Shown one piece after another: positions 24,697 to 34,260 of a stretch of 57,906 nt of DNA. The notes under the pieces were generated by a model. That model was not told where the DNA came from, searched no databases, and saw only the letters and a program-made list of their open reading frames with translations. Each line of letters begins with the position of its first letter. Position 1 is the first letter of the stretch. The DNA is from Mixta mediterraneensis (lineage in GTDB: Bacteria; Pseudomonadota; Gammaproteobacteria; Enterobacterales; Enterobacteriaceae): the NCBI RefSeq assembly GCF_014946725.1, contig NZ_JACFXY010000017.1:1-57906 (forward strand), read 5' to 3'. The position numbers and the translations under genes are program-made.

Positions 24697-26103
24697 GTGT
24701 CACTTACGCTTTGGCAACAGTGTCTTGCCCGTTTGCAGGATGAGCTTCCCGCCACCGAATTCAGCATGTGGATTCGTCCGCTGCAGGCTGAGTTAAACGA
24801 CAATACGCTTGCCTTGTATGCTCCAAATCGCTTCGTACTCGACTGGGTTCGGGATAAATACCTTAACAGCATCAATGCTTTACTAAACGAATTTTGTGGG
24901 CCAGATGTGCCTTTACTGCGTTTTGAAGTGGGCACACGTCCGGTTCAACACCCCGCAGCCATCAGCCAGCCTGTTATGGCCAGCGTGAGCACACCTGCTG
25001 CGCCTGTGCAGAGTCGTCCGGCACCGACACAAATTCTGCGTCCAAGCTGGGATAACGTCCCTGCTCCTGCCGACGTTACTTATCGGTCTAATGTGAATAA
25101 CCGCCATAACTTCGACAACTTTGTCGAAGGTAAATCTAACCAGCTGGCGCGCGCGGCGGCACGCCAGGTGGCAGATAACCCAGGCGGGGCCTATAACCCC
25201 TTATTCCTTTATGGCGGGACCGGTTTAGGTAAAACGCACCTGCTGCATGCTGTCGGCAACGGCATCATCGCGCGTAAGCCAAATGCGAAAGTGGTTTACA
25301 TGCATTCAGAACGTTTTGTGCAGGACATGGTAAAAGCGTTGCAAAACAACGCCATTGAAGAGTTTAAGCGCTACTACCGATCGGTTGACGCATTGCTTAT
25401 TGATGACATCCAGTTCTTTGCCAATAAAGAACGTTCCCAGGAAGAGTTTTTCCATACCTTTAATGCATTATTAGAAGGCAATCAGCAGATCATCCTGACG
25501 TCAGATCGTTATCCTAAAGAGATCAATGGGGTTGAGGATCGCCTGAAATCGCGCTTTGGCTGGGGATTAACGGTCGCGATCGAGCCACCGGAGCTGGAAA
25601 CGCGGGTGGCGATCCTGATGAAAAAAGCCGACGAAAACGATATTCGCCTGCCGGGTGAAGTGGCCTTTTTTATCGCTAAACGTTTGCGCTCAAACGTCCG
25701 TGAGCTGGAGGGCGCGCTGAATCGGGTCATTGCCAACGCCAATTTTACCGGCCGCGCCATTACTATCGATTTCGTGCGCGAAGCTTTGCGTGATTTGCTG
25801 GCGTTGCAGGAAAAGCTGGTCACCATCGATAATATTCAAAAGACGGTTGCTGAGTACTACAAAATCAAGGTTGCGGACCTGCTGTCTAAACGCCGGTCAC
25901 GCTCAGTCGCGCGCCCACGCCAGATGGCAATGGCGATGGCGAAAGAGCTGACTAACCACAGCTTACCGGAAATCGGCGATGCGTTTGGTGGTCGCGACCA
26001 TACCACGGTGCTTCATGCCTGCCGCAAGATTGAGCAACTGCGTGAAGAGAGCCACGATATTAAAGAAGATTTCTCTAATCTCATCAGAACATTATCTTCC
26101 TGA
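24697..26103 (+). CDS. dnaA: Chromosomal replication initiator protein DnaA
   Basis: AAA+ protein that binds DnaA boxes and melts oriC. The 468-residue product (E. coli 467) has domain I (LWQQCLARLQDELPATEFSM), a variable Pro/Ala-rich domain II (about 85-130), and domain III with Walker A GGTGLGKTHLL and Walker B LLIDDIQFF. Domain IV binds the box with GGRDHTTVLHACRKI. The start is GTG 24697 (VSLTLWQQC), as in E. coli; GTG 24685 in the same frame is a less likely start. It heads the dnaA-dnaN-recF-gyrB cluster. Confidence 0.98.
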   Translation: MSLTLWQQCLARLQDELPATEFSMWIRPLQAELNDNTLALYAPNRFVLDWVRDKYLNSINALLNEFCGPDVPLLRFEVGTRPVQHPAAISQPVMASVSTPAAPVQSRPAPTQILRPSWDNVPAPADVTYRSNVNNRHNFDNFVEGKSNQLARAAARQVADNPGGAYNPLFLYGGTGLGKTHLLHAVGNGIIARKPNAKVVYMHSERFVQDMVKALQNNAIEEFKRYYRSVDALLIDDIQFFANKERSQEEFFHTFNALLEGNQQIILTSDRYPKEINGVEDRLKSRFGWGLTVAIEPPELETRVAILMKKADENDIRLPGEVAFFIAKRLRSNVRELEGALNRVIANANFTGRAITIDFVREALRDLLALQEKLVTIDNIQKTVAEYYKIKVADLLSKRRSRSVARPRQMAMAMAKELTNHSLPEIGDAFGGRDHTTVLHACRKIEQLREESHDIKEDFSNLIRTLSS

Positions 26104-26107
26104 CGCT

Positions 26108-27208
26108 ATGAAATTTATTGTTGAACGTGAGCATTTACTAAAGCCGCTGCAACAAGTCAGCGGCCCGCTAGGAGGTCGCCCGACGCTGCCGATCCTTGGA
26201 AATCTGCTGATGCAGGTTAATGAAGGATCGTTATTGCTGACCGGCACCGATTTAGAAATGGAGATGGTGGCGCGCGTAGCATTAACGCAAGCGCATGAGC
26301 CGGGTGCCACCACCGTTCCAGCGCGGAAATTCCTCGACATCTGTCGTGGTTTACCGGAAGGCGCGGAAATTAACGTCACGCTGGAAGGCGATCGCATGTT
26401 AGTGCGTTCGGGACGTAGCCGCTTTTCGCTATCGACTCTGCCAGCCAGCGATTTCCCGAATCTGGATGACTGGCAAAGCGAAGTGGAGTTTACGCTGCCA
26501 CAGGCCACGCTGAAACGCCTGATCGAAGCGACGCAGTTCTCAATGGCGCATCAGGATGTGCGTTATTACCTCAACGGCATGATGTTTGAAACCGAAGGTG
26601 AAGAGCTGCGCACCGTTGCAACTGATGGTCACCGTTTAGCCGTTTGCTCTATGCCTGTTGGACAAGCTTTACCGAGCCATTCGGTGATTGTGCCACGTAA
26701 AGGCGTTATTGAATTGCTCCGTCTGCTGGATGGGGGAGAAACGCCGCTCCAGGTGCAGATTGGGAGCAGCAATATTCGCGCCCACGTTGGTGAATTTATT
26801 TTCACCTCAAAACTGGTTGATGGTCGTTTCCCTGATTATCGCCGCGTATTGCCAAAGAACCCCGACAAAATACTGGAAGCGGGTTGTGACGTGTTAAAGC
26901 AAGCCTTTGCCCGTGCGGCCATTCTCTCTAATGAGAAGTTCCGCGGTGTGCGTCTGTATATCACTGAAAACCAGTTGAAAATTACGGCGAATAATCCTGA
27001 ACAGGAAGAAGCCGAAGAGATGCTGGACGTCTCCTACAATGGTAGCGAACTGGAAATTGGTTTTAACGTCAGTTATGTGCTGGATGTGCTCAACGCGCTG
27101 AAGTGCGAAAATGTCCGTTTGCTGCTGACTGATTCCGTATCCAGCGTGCAGATCGAAGACGTCGCCAGTCCGTCAGCGGCCTATGTCGTGATGCCAATGC
27201 GGTTGTAG
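26108..27208 (+). CDS. dnaN: DNA polymerase III beta sliding clamp
   Basis: Ring-shaped clamp that holds polymerase III on DNA. The 366-residue product has the E. coli length, with three clamp repeats. The start MKFIVEREHLLKPLQQVSGPLGGRPTLPIL is split across residues 1-30, and the C-terminal AAYVVMPMRL forms the client-binding pocket edge. ATG 26108 is 4 bases after the dnaA stop; the frame from 25979 is a shadow of the dnaA end. Confidence 0.98.
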   Translation: MKFIVEREHLLKPLQQVSGPLGGRPTLPILGNLLMQVNEGSLLLTGTDLEMEMVARVALTQAHEPGATTVPARKFLDICRGLPEGAEINVTLEGDRMLVRSGRSRFSLSTLPASDFPNLDDWQSEVEFTLPQATLKRLIEATQFSMAHQDVRYYLNGMMFETEGEELRTVATDGHRLAVCSMPVGQALPSHSVIVPRKGVIELLRLLDGGETPLQVQIGSSNIRAHVGEFIFTSKLVDGRFPDYRRVLPKNPDKILEAGCDVLKQAFARAAILSNEKFRGVRLYITENQLKITANNPEQEEAEEMLDVSYNGSELEIGFNVSYVLDVLNALKCENVRLLLTDSVSSVQIEDVASPSAAYVVMPMRL

Positions 27209-27217
27209 AAAATATCG

Positions 27218-27345
27218 GCCTGGCTTACTTGCCAGTCTGGTCCCGGGCAGTGCTCGTCCCTGGTCACATACTTCAGTATGCTCCCAGGTTCTGTGCGCTG
27301 GCCGTAACCAGACTGGCTACGCCGCCGGGCCTGGATTGCAAATGT
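27218..27345. repeat. Imperfect palindromic element between dnaN and recF
   Basis: The 168-base dnaN-recF gap contains nested inverted repeats. GCCAGTCTGGT at 27231-27241 pairs with ACCAGACTGGC at 27307-27317. Inside, CCTGG..CCAGG arms flank the perfect stem CATACT-TC-AGTATG at 27267-27280. In E. coli the two genes almost touch. The layout resembles the dispersed palindromic repeats found between genes of Serratia, Yersinia and Pantoea, which form long hairpins in mRNA. No second copy was noticed in this window. Confidence 0.6.
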
Positions 27346-27376
27346 TAGGTAAAATCCCCTTCAAGCTGGATTCAAT

Positions 27377-28462
27377 ATGGCTTTAACCCGCCTCCTGATT
27401 AAAGATTTTCGCAACATTGAACAGGTTGATTTAGCGCTCGCGCCGGGATTTAACTTTCTGGTCGGTGCCAACGGCAGCGGGAAAACCAGCGTGCTGGAAG
27501 CGATTTATACCCTCGGACATGGCCGCGCCTTTCGCAGTCTGCAAGCCGGGCGCGTCATTCGCCACGATCAGGCTGCGTTTATTCTGCATGGTCGCCTGGA
27601 AGGTAAAGAGCGAGAGTTATCGGTGGGATTGACCAAAAACCGCGCCGGGGAAAGTAAGGTGCGCATTGATGGCAGCGACGGGCATAAAGTCGCTGAACTC
27701 GCACAGCTGTTGCCGATGCAACTTATTACGCCCGAGGGCTTTACTTTACTCAACGGCGGCCCCAAATACCGTAGAGCCTACATTGACTGGGGCTGCTTCC
27801 ATAACACACCCGGCTTTTTTACTGCCTGGAGTAATCTGCGGCGATTGTTAAAGCAGCGCAATGCCGCATTGCGTCAGGTATCGCGTTACAGCCAGATCCG
27901 ACCCTGGGACCAGGAGCTGGTGCCACTGGCCGAACAAATCAGCCAGTGGCGAGCAGATTACAGCGCGGCGATTTCCGCTGAGATTACCGCCACCTGCGGT
28001 CAGTTTTTACCGGAATTTGAATTAGCCTTTTCATTCCAGCGCGGCTGGGACAAAGAGAGCAATTACGGCGAGCTGCTGGAACGCAATTTCGAGCGCGATC
28101 GCGCCTTAACTTACACCGCCAGCGGCCCGCACAAAGCAGATTTTCGCATTCGTGCTGAAGGGACGCCGGTAGAAGATTTACTCTCACGCGGCCAGTTAAA
28201 ACTGCTGATGTGTGCATTACGTCTGGCGCAGGGCGAGTTCCTGACACGCCAGAGCGGACGCCGCTGTCTTTACCTGATTGACGACTTTGCTTCTGAGCTG
28301 GATGACAGCCGCCGCCGCCTGTTAGCGGAGCGGTTAAAAGCCACACAGGCGCAAGTATTTGTCAGCGCCATTTCTGCCGATCATGTAATCGACATGACTG
28401 ACGAAAAGGGCAAGATGTTCCGCGTGGAACAAGGTAAAATAGCGGTTCAACCTGAAGATTAA
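27377..28462 (+). CDS. recF: DNA replication and repair protein RecF
   Basis: ABC-type ATPase that, with RecOR, loads RecA at single-strand gaps. The 361-residue product (E. coli 357) starts ALTRLLIKDFRNIEQVDL, has Walker A GANGSGKTSVLE (about residues 30-41), the ABC signature LLSRGQLKLLMCAL and Walker B YLIDDFASELD. It lies after the palindromic element and 17 bases before gyrB. Confidence 0.97.
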   Translation: MALTRLLIKDFRNIEQVDLALAPGFNFLVGANGSGKTSVLEAIYTLGHGRAFRSLQAGRVIRHDQAAFILHGRLEGKERELSVGLTKNRAGESKVRIDGSDGHKVAELAQLLPMQLITPEGFTLLNGGPKYRRAYIDWGCFHNTPGFFTAWSNLRRLLKQRNAALRQVSRYSQIRPWDQELVPLAEQISQWRADYSAAISAEITATCGQFLPEFELAFSFQRGWDKESNYGELLERNFERDRALTYTASGPHKADFRIRAEGTPVEDLLSRGQLKLLMCALRLAQGEFLTRQSGRRCLYLIDDFASELDDSRRRLLAERLKATQAQVFVSAISADHVIDMTDEKGKMFRVEQGKIAVQPED

Positions 28463-28479
28463 ATGAGCGAGAAACGTTG

Positions 28480-30888
28480 ATGTCGAATTCTTATGACTCC
28501 TCAAGTATTAAAGTCCTGAAAGGGCTTGATGCGGTACGCAAGCGCCCGGGTATGTATATCGGCGATACGGATGACGGCACCGGTCTGCATCACATGGTAT
28601 TCGAGGTCGTGGATAACGCAATCGACGAAGCGCTCGCCGGTCACTGTAGTGACATTATCGTGACCATTCACGCGGATAATTCCGTATCCGTACAAGATGA
28701 TGGACGCGGTATTCCAACCGGCATTCACGAAGAAGAAGGTGTCTCTGCCGCTGAAGTTATCATGACGGTGCTGCATGCGGGCGGTAAGTTCGACGATAAC
28801 TCTTATAAAGTTTCTGGCGGCCTGCATGGCGTGGGCGTTTCCGTCGTTAACGCCCTGTCAGAAAAGCTGGAGCTGACCATTCGCCGCGAAGGCAAAGTGC
28901 ATCAGCAGATTTATCAGCATGGCGTGCCGCAGGCTCCGCTGACGGTTACCGGTGATACTGAAGCAACCGGTACGCGCGTGCGCTTCTGGCCAAGCCATCA
29001 AACCTTTACGAACGTCACCGATTTTGAATACGAGATTCTGGCGAAGCGCCTGCGTGAACTGTCATTCCTCAACTCAGGGGTGTCGATTCGTCTGGAAGAC
29101 AAACGCGATGCGAAAAGCGACCATTTCCACTATGAAGGTGGCATCAAGGCGTTTGTTGAATACCTGAATAAAAACAAAACTCCGATTCACCCTACGGTGT
29201 TCTACTTCTCCACCGAAAAAGACGGTATCGGTGTTGAAGTGGCGTTGCAGTGGAACGATGGTTTCCAGGAAAACATTTACTGCTTTACTAACAACATTCC
29301 ACAGCGTGACGGCGGTACGCACCTGGCGGGCTTCCGTGCAGCAATGACACGTACTCTGAATGCCTATATGGATAAAGAGGGCTACAGCAAAAAAGCCAAA
29401 GTCAGCGCTACTGGTGATGATGCGCGTGAAGGCCTGATTGCTGTAGTTTCGGTTAAAGTACCGGATCCAAAGTTCTCCTCGCAGACCAAAGACAAACTGG
29501 TTTCGTCCGAAGTGAAATCAGCCGTTGAGCAGCAGATGAACGAACTGCTGGCGGAATACCTGCTGGAAAACCCAGGCGACGCGAAAATTGTGGTAGGCAA
29601 AATCATTGATGCCGCACGGGCTCGCGAAGCAGCGCGCCGTGCGCGTGAGATGACCCGCCGTAAAGACGCGCTGGATCTGGCGGGTCTGCCAGGCAAACTG
29701 GCAGATTGTCAGGAGCGCGACCCGGCGTTATCAGAAATTTACCTGGTGGAGGGGGACTCCGCAGGCGGCTCGGCTAAACAGGGTCGTAATCGTAAAAACC
29801 AGGCCATCCTGCCGCTGAAGGGAAAAATCCTTAATGTTGAGAAAGCGCGCTTTGATAAAATGCTCTCCTCACAGGAAGTCGCAACGCTGATCACCGCGCT
29901 GGGTTGCGGCATTGGTCGTGATGAATACAACCCGGATAAACTGCGCTATCACAGCATTATCATCATGACCGATGCTGACGTGGACGGCTCACACATCCGT
30001 ACCCTGCTGTTGACCTTCTTCTATCGTCAGATGCCGGAAATTGTCGAACGGGGTCACGTCTATATTGCGCAGCCGCCTTTGTACAAAGTGAAAAAAGGCA
30101 AGCAAGAGCAATACATCAAAGATGACGAAGCAATGGATCAATATCAAATTGCGATTGCTCTTGATGGCGCAACGCTGCACACCAATGCCAGCGCGCCGGC
30201 ATTAGGCGGCGAACAGCTGGAAACGCTGGTGGCTGATTTCAACAGCACGCAGAAGATGATCAAACGTATGGAGCGCCGTTATCCGATCGCGCTCTTGCGT
30301 GCGCTGATTTATCACCCAACGCTGAGCGATTTGAATAACGAAGCTGACGTCACAGACTGGTTGAATAGTCTGGTTTCTTATCTGACCGAACGTGAAGCGC
30401 ACGGGAGCACGTACTTTGCGAAGGTTCGCGAAAACCGTGAGCTTAACCTGTTTGAGCCGATTTTACGCGTCCGTACTCACGGCGTTGATACTGATTATCC
30501 GCTGGATGCTGAATTCATTCAGGGGCCAGAATACCATAAAATCTGCAACCTGGGCGATAAATTGCGTGGGTTGCTGGAAGAAGATGCGTTTATTGAACGT
30601 GGCGAACGTCGTCAACCGGTTGCCAGCTTCGAACAGGCGATTGAGTGGCTGGTGAAAGAGTCGCGTCGCGGCTTATCCGTGCAGCGCTATAAAGGTCTGG
30701 GCGAAATGAACCCAGAACAGCTGTGGGAAACCACCATGGATCCAGACAGCCGCCGTATGCTGCGCGTGACCATCAAGGATGCGATTGCTGCCGATCAGCT
30801 GTTCACGACGTTGATGGGCGATGCGGTTGAACCACGCCGCGCCTTCATTGAAGAGAACGCGCTGAAAGCGGCGAACATTGATATTTAA
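28480..30888 (+). CDS. gyrB: DNA gyrase subunit B
   Basis: ATPase subunit of gyrase, which introduces negative supercoils. The 802-residue product (E. coli 804) shows the GHKL ATP site (VVDNAIDEALAGH, DDGRGIPTGIH, GGLHGVGVSVVNALS) and the TOPRIM domain (EGDSAGGSAKQGR, DADVDGSHIRTLLL). It ends AFIEENALKAANIDI. The quinolone-determining positions in EGDSAGGSA and LPLKGKILNV look wild-type. ATG 28480 is used; a TTG one codon earlier would add Met only. The C-terminal insert (about 565-650) has more substitutions than the rest, normal for the family. Confidence 0.98.
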   Translation: MSNSYDSSSIKVLKGLDAVRKRPGMYIGDTDDGTGLHHMVFEVVDNAIDEALAGHCSDIIVTIHADNSVSVQDDGRGIPTGIHEEEGVSAAEVIMTVLHAGGKFDDNSYKVSGGLHGVGVSVVNALSEKLELTIRREGKVHQQIYQHGVPQAPLTVTGDTEATGTRVRFWPSHQTFTNVTDFEYEILAKRLRELSFLNSGVSIRLEDKRDAKSDHFHYEGGIKAFVEYLNKNKTPIHPTVFYFSTEKDGIGVEVALQWNDGFQENIYCFTNNIPQRDGGTHLAGFRAAMTRTLNAYMDKEGYSKKAKVSATGDDAREGLIAVVSVKVPDPKFSSQTKDKLVSSEVKSAVEQQMNELLAEYLLENPGDAKIVVGKIIDAARAREAARRAREMTRRKDALDLAGLPGKLADCQERDPALSEIYLVEGDSAGGSAKQGRNRKNQAILPLKGKILNVEKARFDKMLSSQEVATLITALGCGIGRDEYNPDKLRYHSIIIMTDADVDGSHIRTLLLTFFYRQMPEIVERGHVYIAQPPLYKVKKGKQEQYIKDDEAMDQYQIAIALDGATLHTNASAPALGGEQLETLVADFNSTQKMIKRMERRYPIALLRALIYHPTLSDLNNEADVTDWLNSLVSYLTEREAHGSTYFAKVRENRELNLFEPILRVRTHGVDTDYPLDAEFIQGPEYHKICNLGDKLRGLLEEDAFIERGERRQPVASFEQAIEWLVKESRRGLSVQRYKGLGEMNPEQLWETTMDPDSRRMLRVTIKDAIAADQLFTTLMGDAVEPRRAFIEENALKAANIDI

Positions 30889-30911
30889 TCGCTGATATTC
30901 AGTGAAATCAC

Positions 30912-30943
30912 AAAACCCTTCTTTCATCAGAAGGGTTTTTTTA
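30912..30943 (+). terminator. Terminator of the dnaA-gyrB cluster
   Basis: AAAACCCTTCT (30912-30922) and AGAAGGGTTTT (30929-30939) form an 11-bp stem followed by a T-run. It lies 24 bases after the gyrB stop. Confidence 0.93.
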
Positions 30944-31135
30944 TGTCCGCCATAACCGTTAACGCCCAACAGGCTGGGATAGCTATAACGGCTTTTTCAG
31001 GTCAGACAGCAATGAGGCTGAGCCTTGTCTGATCTGAAAACCGATTGATAAAGGTGTCGATAAACTGGTCAATGTGAGCTGAATCGCGCTAGCATTGGAA
31101 CAAATGGAACCAACCCTGAGCCCTGCGAGGACGTT

Positions 31136-31942
31136 ATGGCAATTAAACTGATAGCGATTGATATGGATGGCACGCTGCTCAACCCGCAGCATTTGATTAC
31201 ACCGGGCGTAAAATCTGCGATTGATCGTGCGCGTCAAAAAGGCGTGTCGATTGTGCTCGCAACCGGTCGACCCTTTGTTGGCGTGCAGCGTTATTTGATG
31301 GAGCTGGATCTTCAGGCGGGTCAATATTGCATCAGCAATAACGGTGCGCTCGTGCAGCGTGCAGAAGATGGCGAATGCGTGGCAGAAGTGACGTTAGCCT
31401 TTGAGGATTATCTCTACATTGAGCAGCTGGCACGCAAGCTGGGCGTGCATTTCCAGGCGTTCGATAAATCGCATCTCTACACGCCAAATAAAAATATCAG
31501 CGAATATACCATCCATGAAGCCAGCCTGACCGGCATTCCGGTGCGTTATCGCTCGGTGGAAGAAATGGATCGCGAAATGCGTTTTCCTAAGTTGATGATG
31601 GTTGATAAAGCAGATCTACTGAATGCTGCTGTAAAACGCTTACCCGCCTACGCGAAAGAGACCTATACCGTCCTGAAAAGCGCACCGTACTATCTCAAAA
31701 TTCTCGATCGCCGCGTTAATAAAGGCCAGGGCGTAAAAATGCTGGCGGAAAAACTTGGCCTGAGGCCGGACGAAGTGATGGCAATTGGCGATCAGGAAAA
31801 TGATCTGGCCATGATCGAATATGCGAGCACTGGCGTGGCAATGGGTAACGCCATTGAGTCGGTTAAAAACATCGCGCAGTTCGTGACGAAAACAAATATG
31901 GAAGATGGCGTGGCCCACGCTATTGAAGAATTAGTGCTTTAA
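31136..31942 (+). CDS. yidA: Sugar-phosphatase YidA (HAD superfamily, Cof type)
   Basis: Cytosolic phosphatase acting on erythrose 4-phosphate, mannose 1-phosphate and similar substrates in E. coli. The 268-residue product (E. coli 270) has IAIDMDGTLLNP (motif I), VLATGRPF (motif II), a type-II cap (about 85-190), the KGQGVKML lysine region and AIGDQENDLAMIEYA (motif IV). Located after gyrB and before dgo genes, as in E. coli. Confidence 0.95.
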   Translation: MAIKLIAIDMDGTLLNPQHLITPGVKSAIDRARQKGVSIVLATGRPFVGVQRYLMELDLQAGQYCISNNGALVQRAEDGECVAEVTLAFEDYLYIEQLARKLGVHFQAFDKSHLYTPNKNISEYTIHEASLTGIPVRYRSVEEMDREMRFPKLMMVDKADLLNAAVKRLPAYAKETYTVLKSAPYYLKILDRRVNKGQGVKMLAEKLGLRPDEVMAIGDQENDLAMIEYASTGVAMGNAIESVKNIAQFVTKTNMEDGVAHAIEELVL

Positions 31943-32018
31943 CTTTTCGGCGGCTCGCCGCCGCTCTCACTCTTCTTAAACGCGTCGCAAGCTGTCGGTT
32001 GTCTGTTTTGTGATCAGG

Positions 32019-32052
32019 ATTGTAGTACAACGCCGTTTGGTAGTACTACAAT
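32019..32052 (+). promoter_or_regulatory. Candidate DgoR operator pair
   Basis: Two half-palindromic sites fit the FadR-type GntR consensus TNGTNNNACNA: TTGTAGTACAA near 32020-32030 and TGGTAGTACTA near 32038-32048. The outer arms ATTGTAGTAC and GTACTACAAT also form an inverted pair. The site is 37-70 bases before dgoR, where E. coli DgoR acts on its own operon. Binding is inferred from sequence. Confidence 0.7.
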
Positions 32053-32088
32053 TTTCCTGCGCATTTGCCGGGCAAAGGACAGACGAAC

Positions 32089-32787
32089 ATGGAACAGCTG
32101 GACGTAAGCAAAACCGATCGCATTCTTTTCACGCTAGGCGAAGAAATTGTCTCTGGCCAGTTTGCGCCTGGCCAGGCCTTGCCTGCTGAAAGCGAGCTAT
32201 GCGAACGCTTTACCACTTCCCGCAACATTATCCGCGAGGTGTATCGCTCGTTAACCGCTAAACGGTTAATTGAGATTAAACGCTATCGCGGCGCGTTCGT
32301 TACGCCTCATCAACAGTGGAATTTTCTCGACAGCGACATACTGCAATGGTCGTTAAAACATAACCACGATCCGCAATTAATTGCAGCGATGAATGACGTG
32401 CGCGTACTGGTGGAACCGCAACTGGCTCGCTGGTCGGCGGAACGCGCAACCTCGCAAGATTTAGCCAATATCGAGAACGCTCTTAACGATATGATCGCGC
32501 ATCATCATGATCGGCAGGCCTTTAACGATGCGGATATGCGCTACCACGAGGCGTTATTAAGCTCGGTTCATAATCCGGTCTTACAGCAGCTTAGCACCGC
32601 TATCGTTCAGCTACAGAAAGCGGTTTTTGAACGCACTTATCGACTCGATCGTGGCGACATGCCGCAAACGCTGCGCGAACATCAGACGCTGTTTGAGGCT
32701 ATTCGCCATCAGGATGCGGATGCAGCCGAAGCGGCGGCCCGAACCATGATTGCCAGCTCGACCCAACGTTTGAAGGAGATATCGTGA
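32089..32787 (+). CDS. dgoR: Galactonate operon repressor DgoR (GntR/FadR family)
   Basis: Represses the D-galactonate genes until galactonate is present. The 232-residue product (E. coli 229) has an N-terminal winged helix (SGQFAPGQALPAESELCERF, then TSRNIIREVYRSL) and a C-terminal FCD ligand domain with the metal-binding His residues (RYHEALLSSVHNPVL, EHQTLFEAI). ATG 32089 fits; the longer frame from 32065 adds residues not in the family. Its stop overlaps dgoK by 4 bases. Confidence 0.95.
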   Translation: MEQLDVSKTDRILFTLGEEIVSGQFAPGQALPAESELCERFTTSRNIIREVYRSLTAKRLIEIKRYRGAFVTPHQQWNFLDSDILQWSLKHNHDPQLIAAMNDVRVLVEPQLARWSAERATSQDLANIENALNDMIAHHHDRQAFNDADMRYHEALLSSVHNPVLQQLSTAIVQLQKAVFERTYRLDRGDMPQTLREHQTLFEAIRHQDADAAEAAARTMIASSTQRLKEIS

Positions 32788-33659
32788 GCAGCTATATCGC
32801 TATCGACTGGGGTTCCACCAACCTGCGTGCGTGGTTTTACCGCGACGGAGAATGCCAGCAAACGCGCCGCTCAGAAGCAGGCGTCACGCGATTAAACGGG
32901 CGCAGCCATCAACAGATTTTTGACGACATTACACAAGGCTGGCCCGTTGGCGAATTACCGGTGGTGATGGCAGGCATGGTCGGCAGCAATGCCGGTTGGA
33001 TACCCGCGCCCTACCTTTCCTGCCCGCTGATGCTTGAATCTATCGCTACGCAACTCACCCATGTTGGTGAAAAACGCTGGATTGTGCCGGGGTTAAGTAT
33101 TAATCGCAGCGACAACCACAACGTAATACGCGGCGAGGAAACTCAGCTGCTGGGCGCCCAAACATTAGCCCCCGCAGCGGTTACCGTCATGCCCGGAACC
33201 CATGCTAAATGGGTCGTCAGCGAAGACGATTATATTGTTGATTTTCGTACCGTTATGACCGGCGAGCTGCATCACTTATTACTTAAGCAATCGCTTATTG
33301 GCAACGGTTTGCCCGAACAGCATCAGGACGCGCAGGCCTTTCAGCGCGGGCTGGAAACCGGCATCAACGACACGTCAATTCTGCCACGGCTGTTTGAAGT
33401 TCGTGCGCAGCATCTGCTGGGCGCGCTATCACGTGAATCTGTCAGTGATTTCCTTTCTGGGCTGCTCATTGGACATGAAGTTTCCAGCCAGCAGCGTCAG
33501 TTAGCGCTGGCCGGACCGGTGACGCTGGTTGCCAGTCCTCAACTGACCCAGCGCTATCAACAAGCCTTCACCATGATTGACACCCCGACGCAATGGCTGG
33601 ATGGCGATCGTGCCTTCCAGCAAGGAATAAGGAGAATTGCCGATGCACTTACCCATTAA
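32784..33659 (+). CDS. dgoK: 2-dehydro-3-deoxygalactonokinase
   Basis: Phosphorylates 2-dehydro-3-deoxy-galactonate, the second step of the De Ley-Doudoroff route for galactonate. The 291-residue product (E. coli 292) begins YIAIDWGSTNLRAWF, the phosphate-1 motif of the DgoK family, and contains VMAGMVGSNAGW, TVMPGTHAKWV and DFLSGLLIGHEV. The GTG start overlaps the dgoR stop, and the end overlaps dgoA by 17 bases, so the operon is tightly coupled. Confidence 0.96.
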   Translation: MSSYIAIDWGSTNLRAWFYRDGECQQTRRSEAGVTRLNGRSHQQIFDDITQGWPVGELPVVMAGMVGSNAGWIPAPYLSCPLMLESIATQLTHVGEKRWIVPGLSINRSDNHNVIRGEETQLLGAQTLAPAAVTVMPGTHAKWVVSEDDYIVDFRTVMTGELHHLLLKQSLIGNGLPEQHQDAQAFQRGLETGINDTSILPRLFEVRAQHLLGALSRESVSDFLSGLLIGHEVSSQQRQLALAGPVTLVASPQLTQRYQQAFTMIDTPTQWLDGDRAFQQGIRRIADALTH

Positions 33660-34260
33660 ATTACCGCTGATAGCCATCTTACGCGGCATTAAAGCAGAAG
33701 AAGCCGAAGCGCATATCGGTGCGTTGATTGAATGCGGTTTTGATGCTATTGAGATCCCCCTCAACTCCCCTGACTGGCAGCAGACCATTCCGCAGATGGT
33801 CAAACTGTTTGGCGATCGCGCATTGATTGGTGCGGGAACAGTGCTAAAAACGGCACAGGTTGATGAGCTGGCGGCTGGCGGCAGTCGTTTAATGGTGCCC
33901 CCCAATCCCGATGCAGCGGTGATTCAGCGGGCGGTGAAGCACAACATGTGGGTGGCCGCCGGTTGCGCCACTGCGACAGAGGCCTTCACCGCCTTAAATG
34001 CTGGCGCTCAGGCGCTGAAAATCTTCCCGGCCTCTGCATTTGGTCCCGCCTATATCAAAGCGATAAAAGCCGTGTTGCCGTCAGATGTGCCGGTTTTTGC
34101 TGTGGGTGGTGTTACGCCGCAGAACCTAGCGGAATATCTGGCGGTCGGCTGCGTGGGAGCCGGATTAGGTAGCGATCTGTATCGGGCCGGCCAGCCGCTG
34201 GCGCGCACGATTGAGAAAGCACACGCCTTTGTACAGGCTTATCAGGAGGCAATCCGATGA
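33643..34260 (+). CDS. dgoA: 2-dehydro-3-deoxy-6-phosphogalactonate aldolase
   Basis: Class I aldolase that splits KDPGal to pyruvate and glyceraldehyde 3-phosphate. The 205-residue product equals E. coli DgoA. It is a single TIM barrel with PLIAILRG (the Arg motif), the catalytic Glu in FDAIEIPLNSP, GAGTVLK, and the Schiff-base Lys in AGAQALKIFPAS. ATG 33643 has AAGGAG upstream inside the dgoK end; ATGA overlap links it to dgoD. Confidence 0.96.
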   Translation: MHLPIKLPLIAILRGIKAEEAEAHIGALIECGFDAIEIPLNSPDWQQTIPQMVKLFGDRALIGAGTVLKTAQVDELAAGGSRLMVPPNPDAAVIQRAVKHNMWVAAGCATATEAFTALNAGAQALKIFPASAFGPAYIKAIKAVLPSDVPVFAVGGVTPQNLAEYLAVGCVGAGLGSDLYRAGQPLARTIEKAHAFVQAYQEAIR

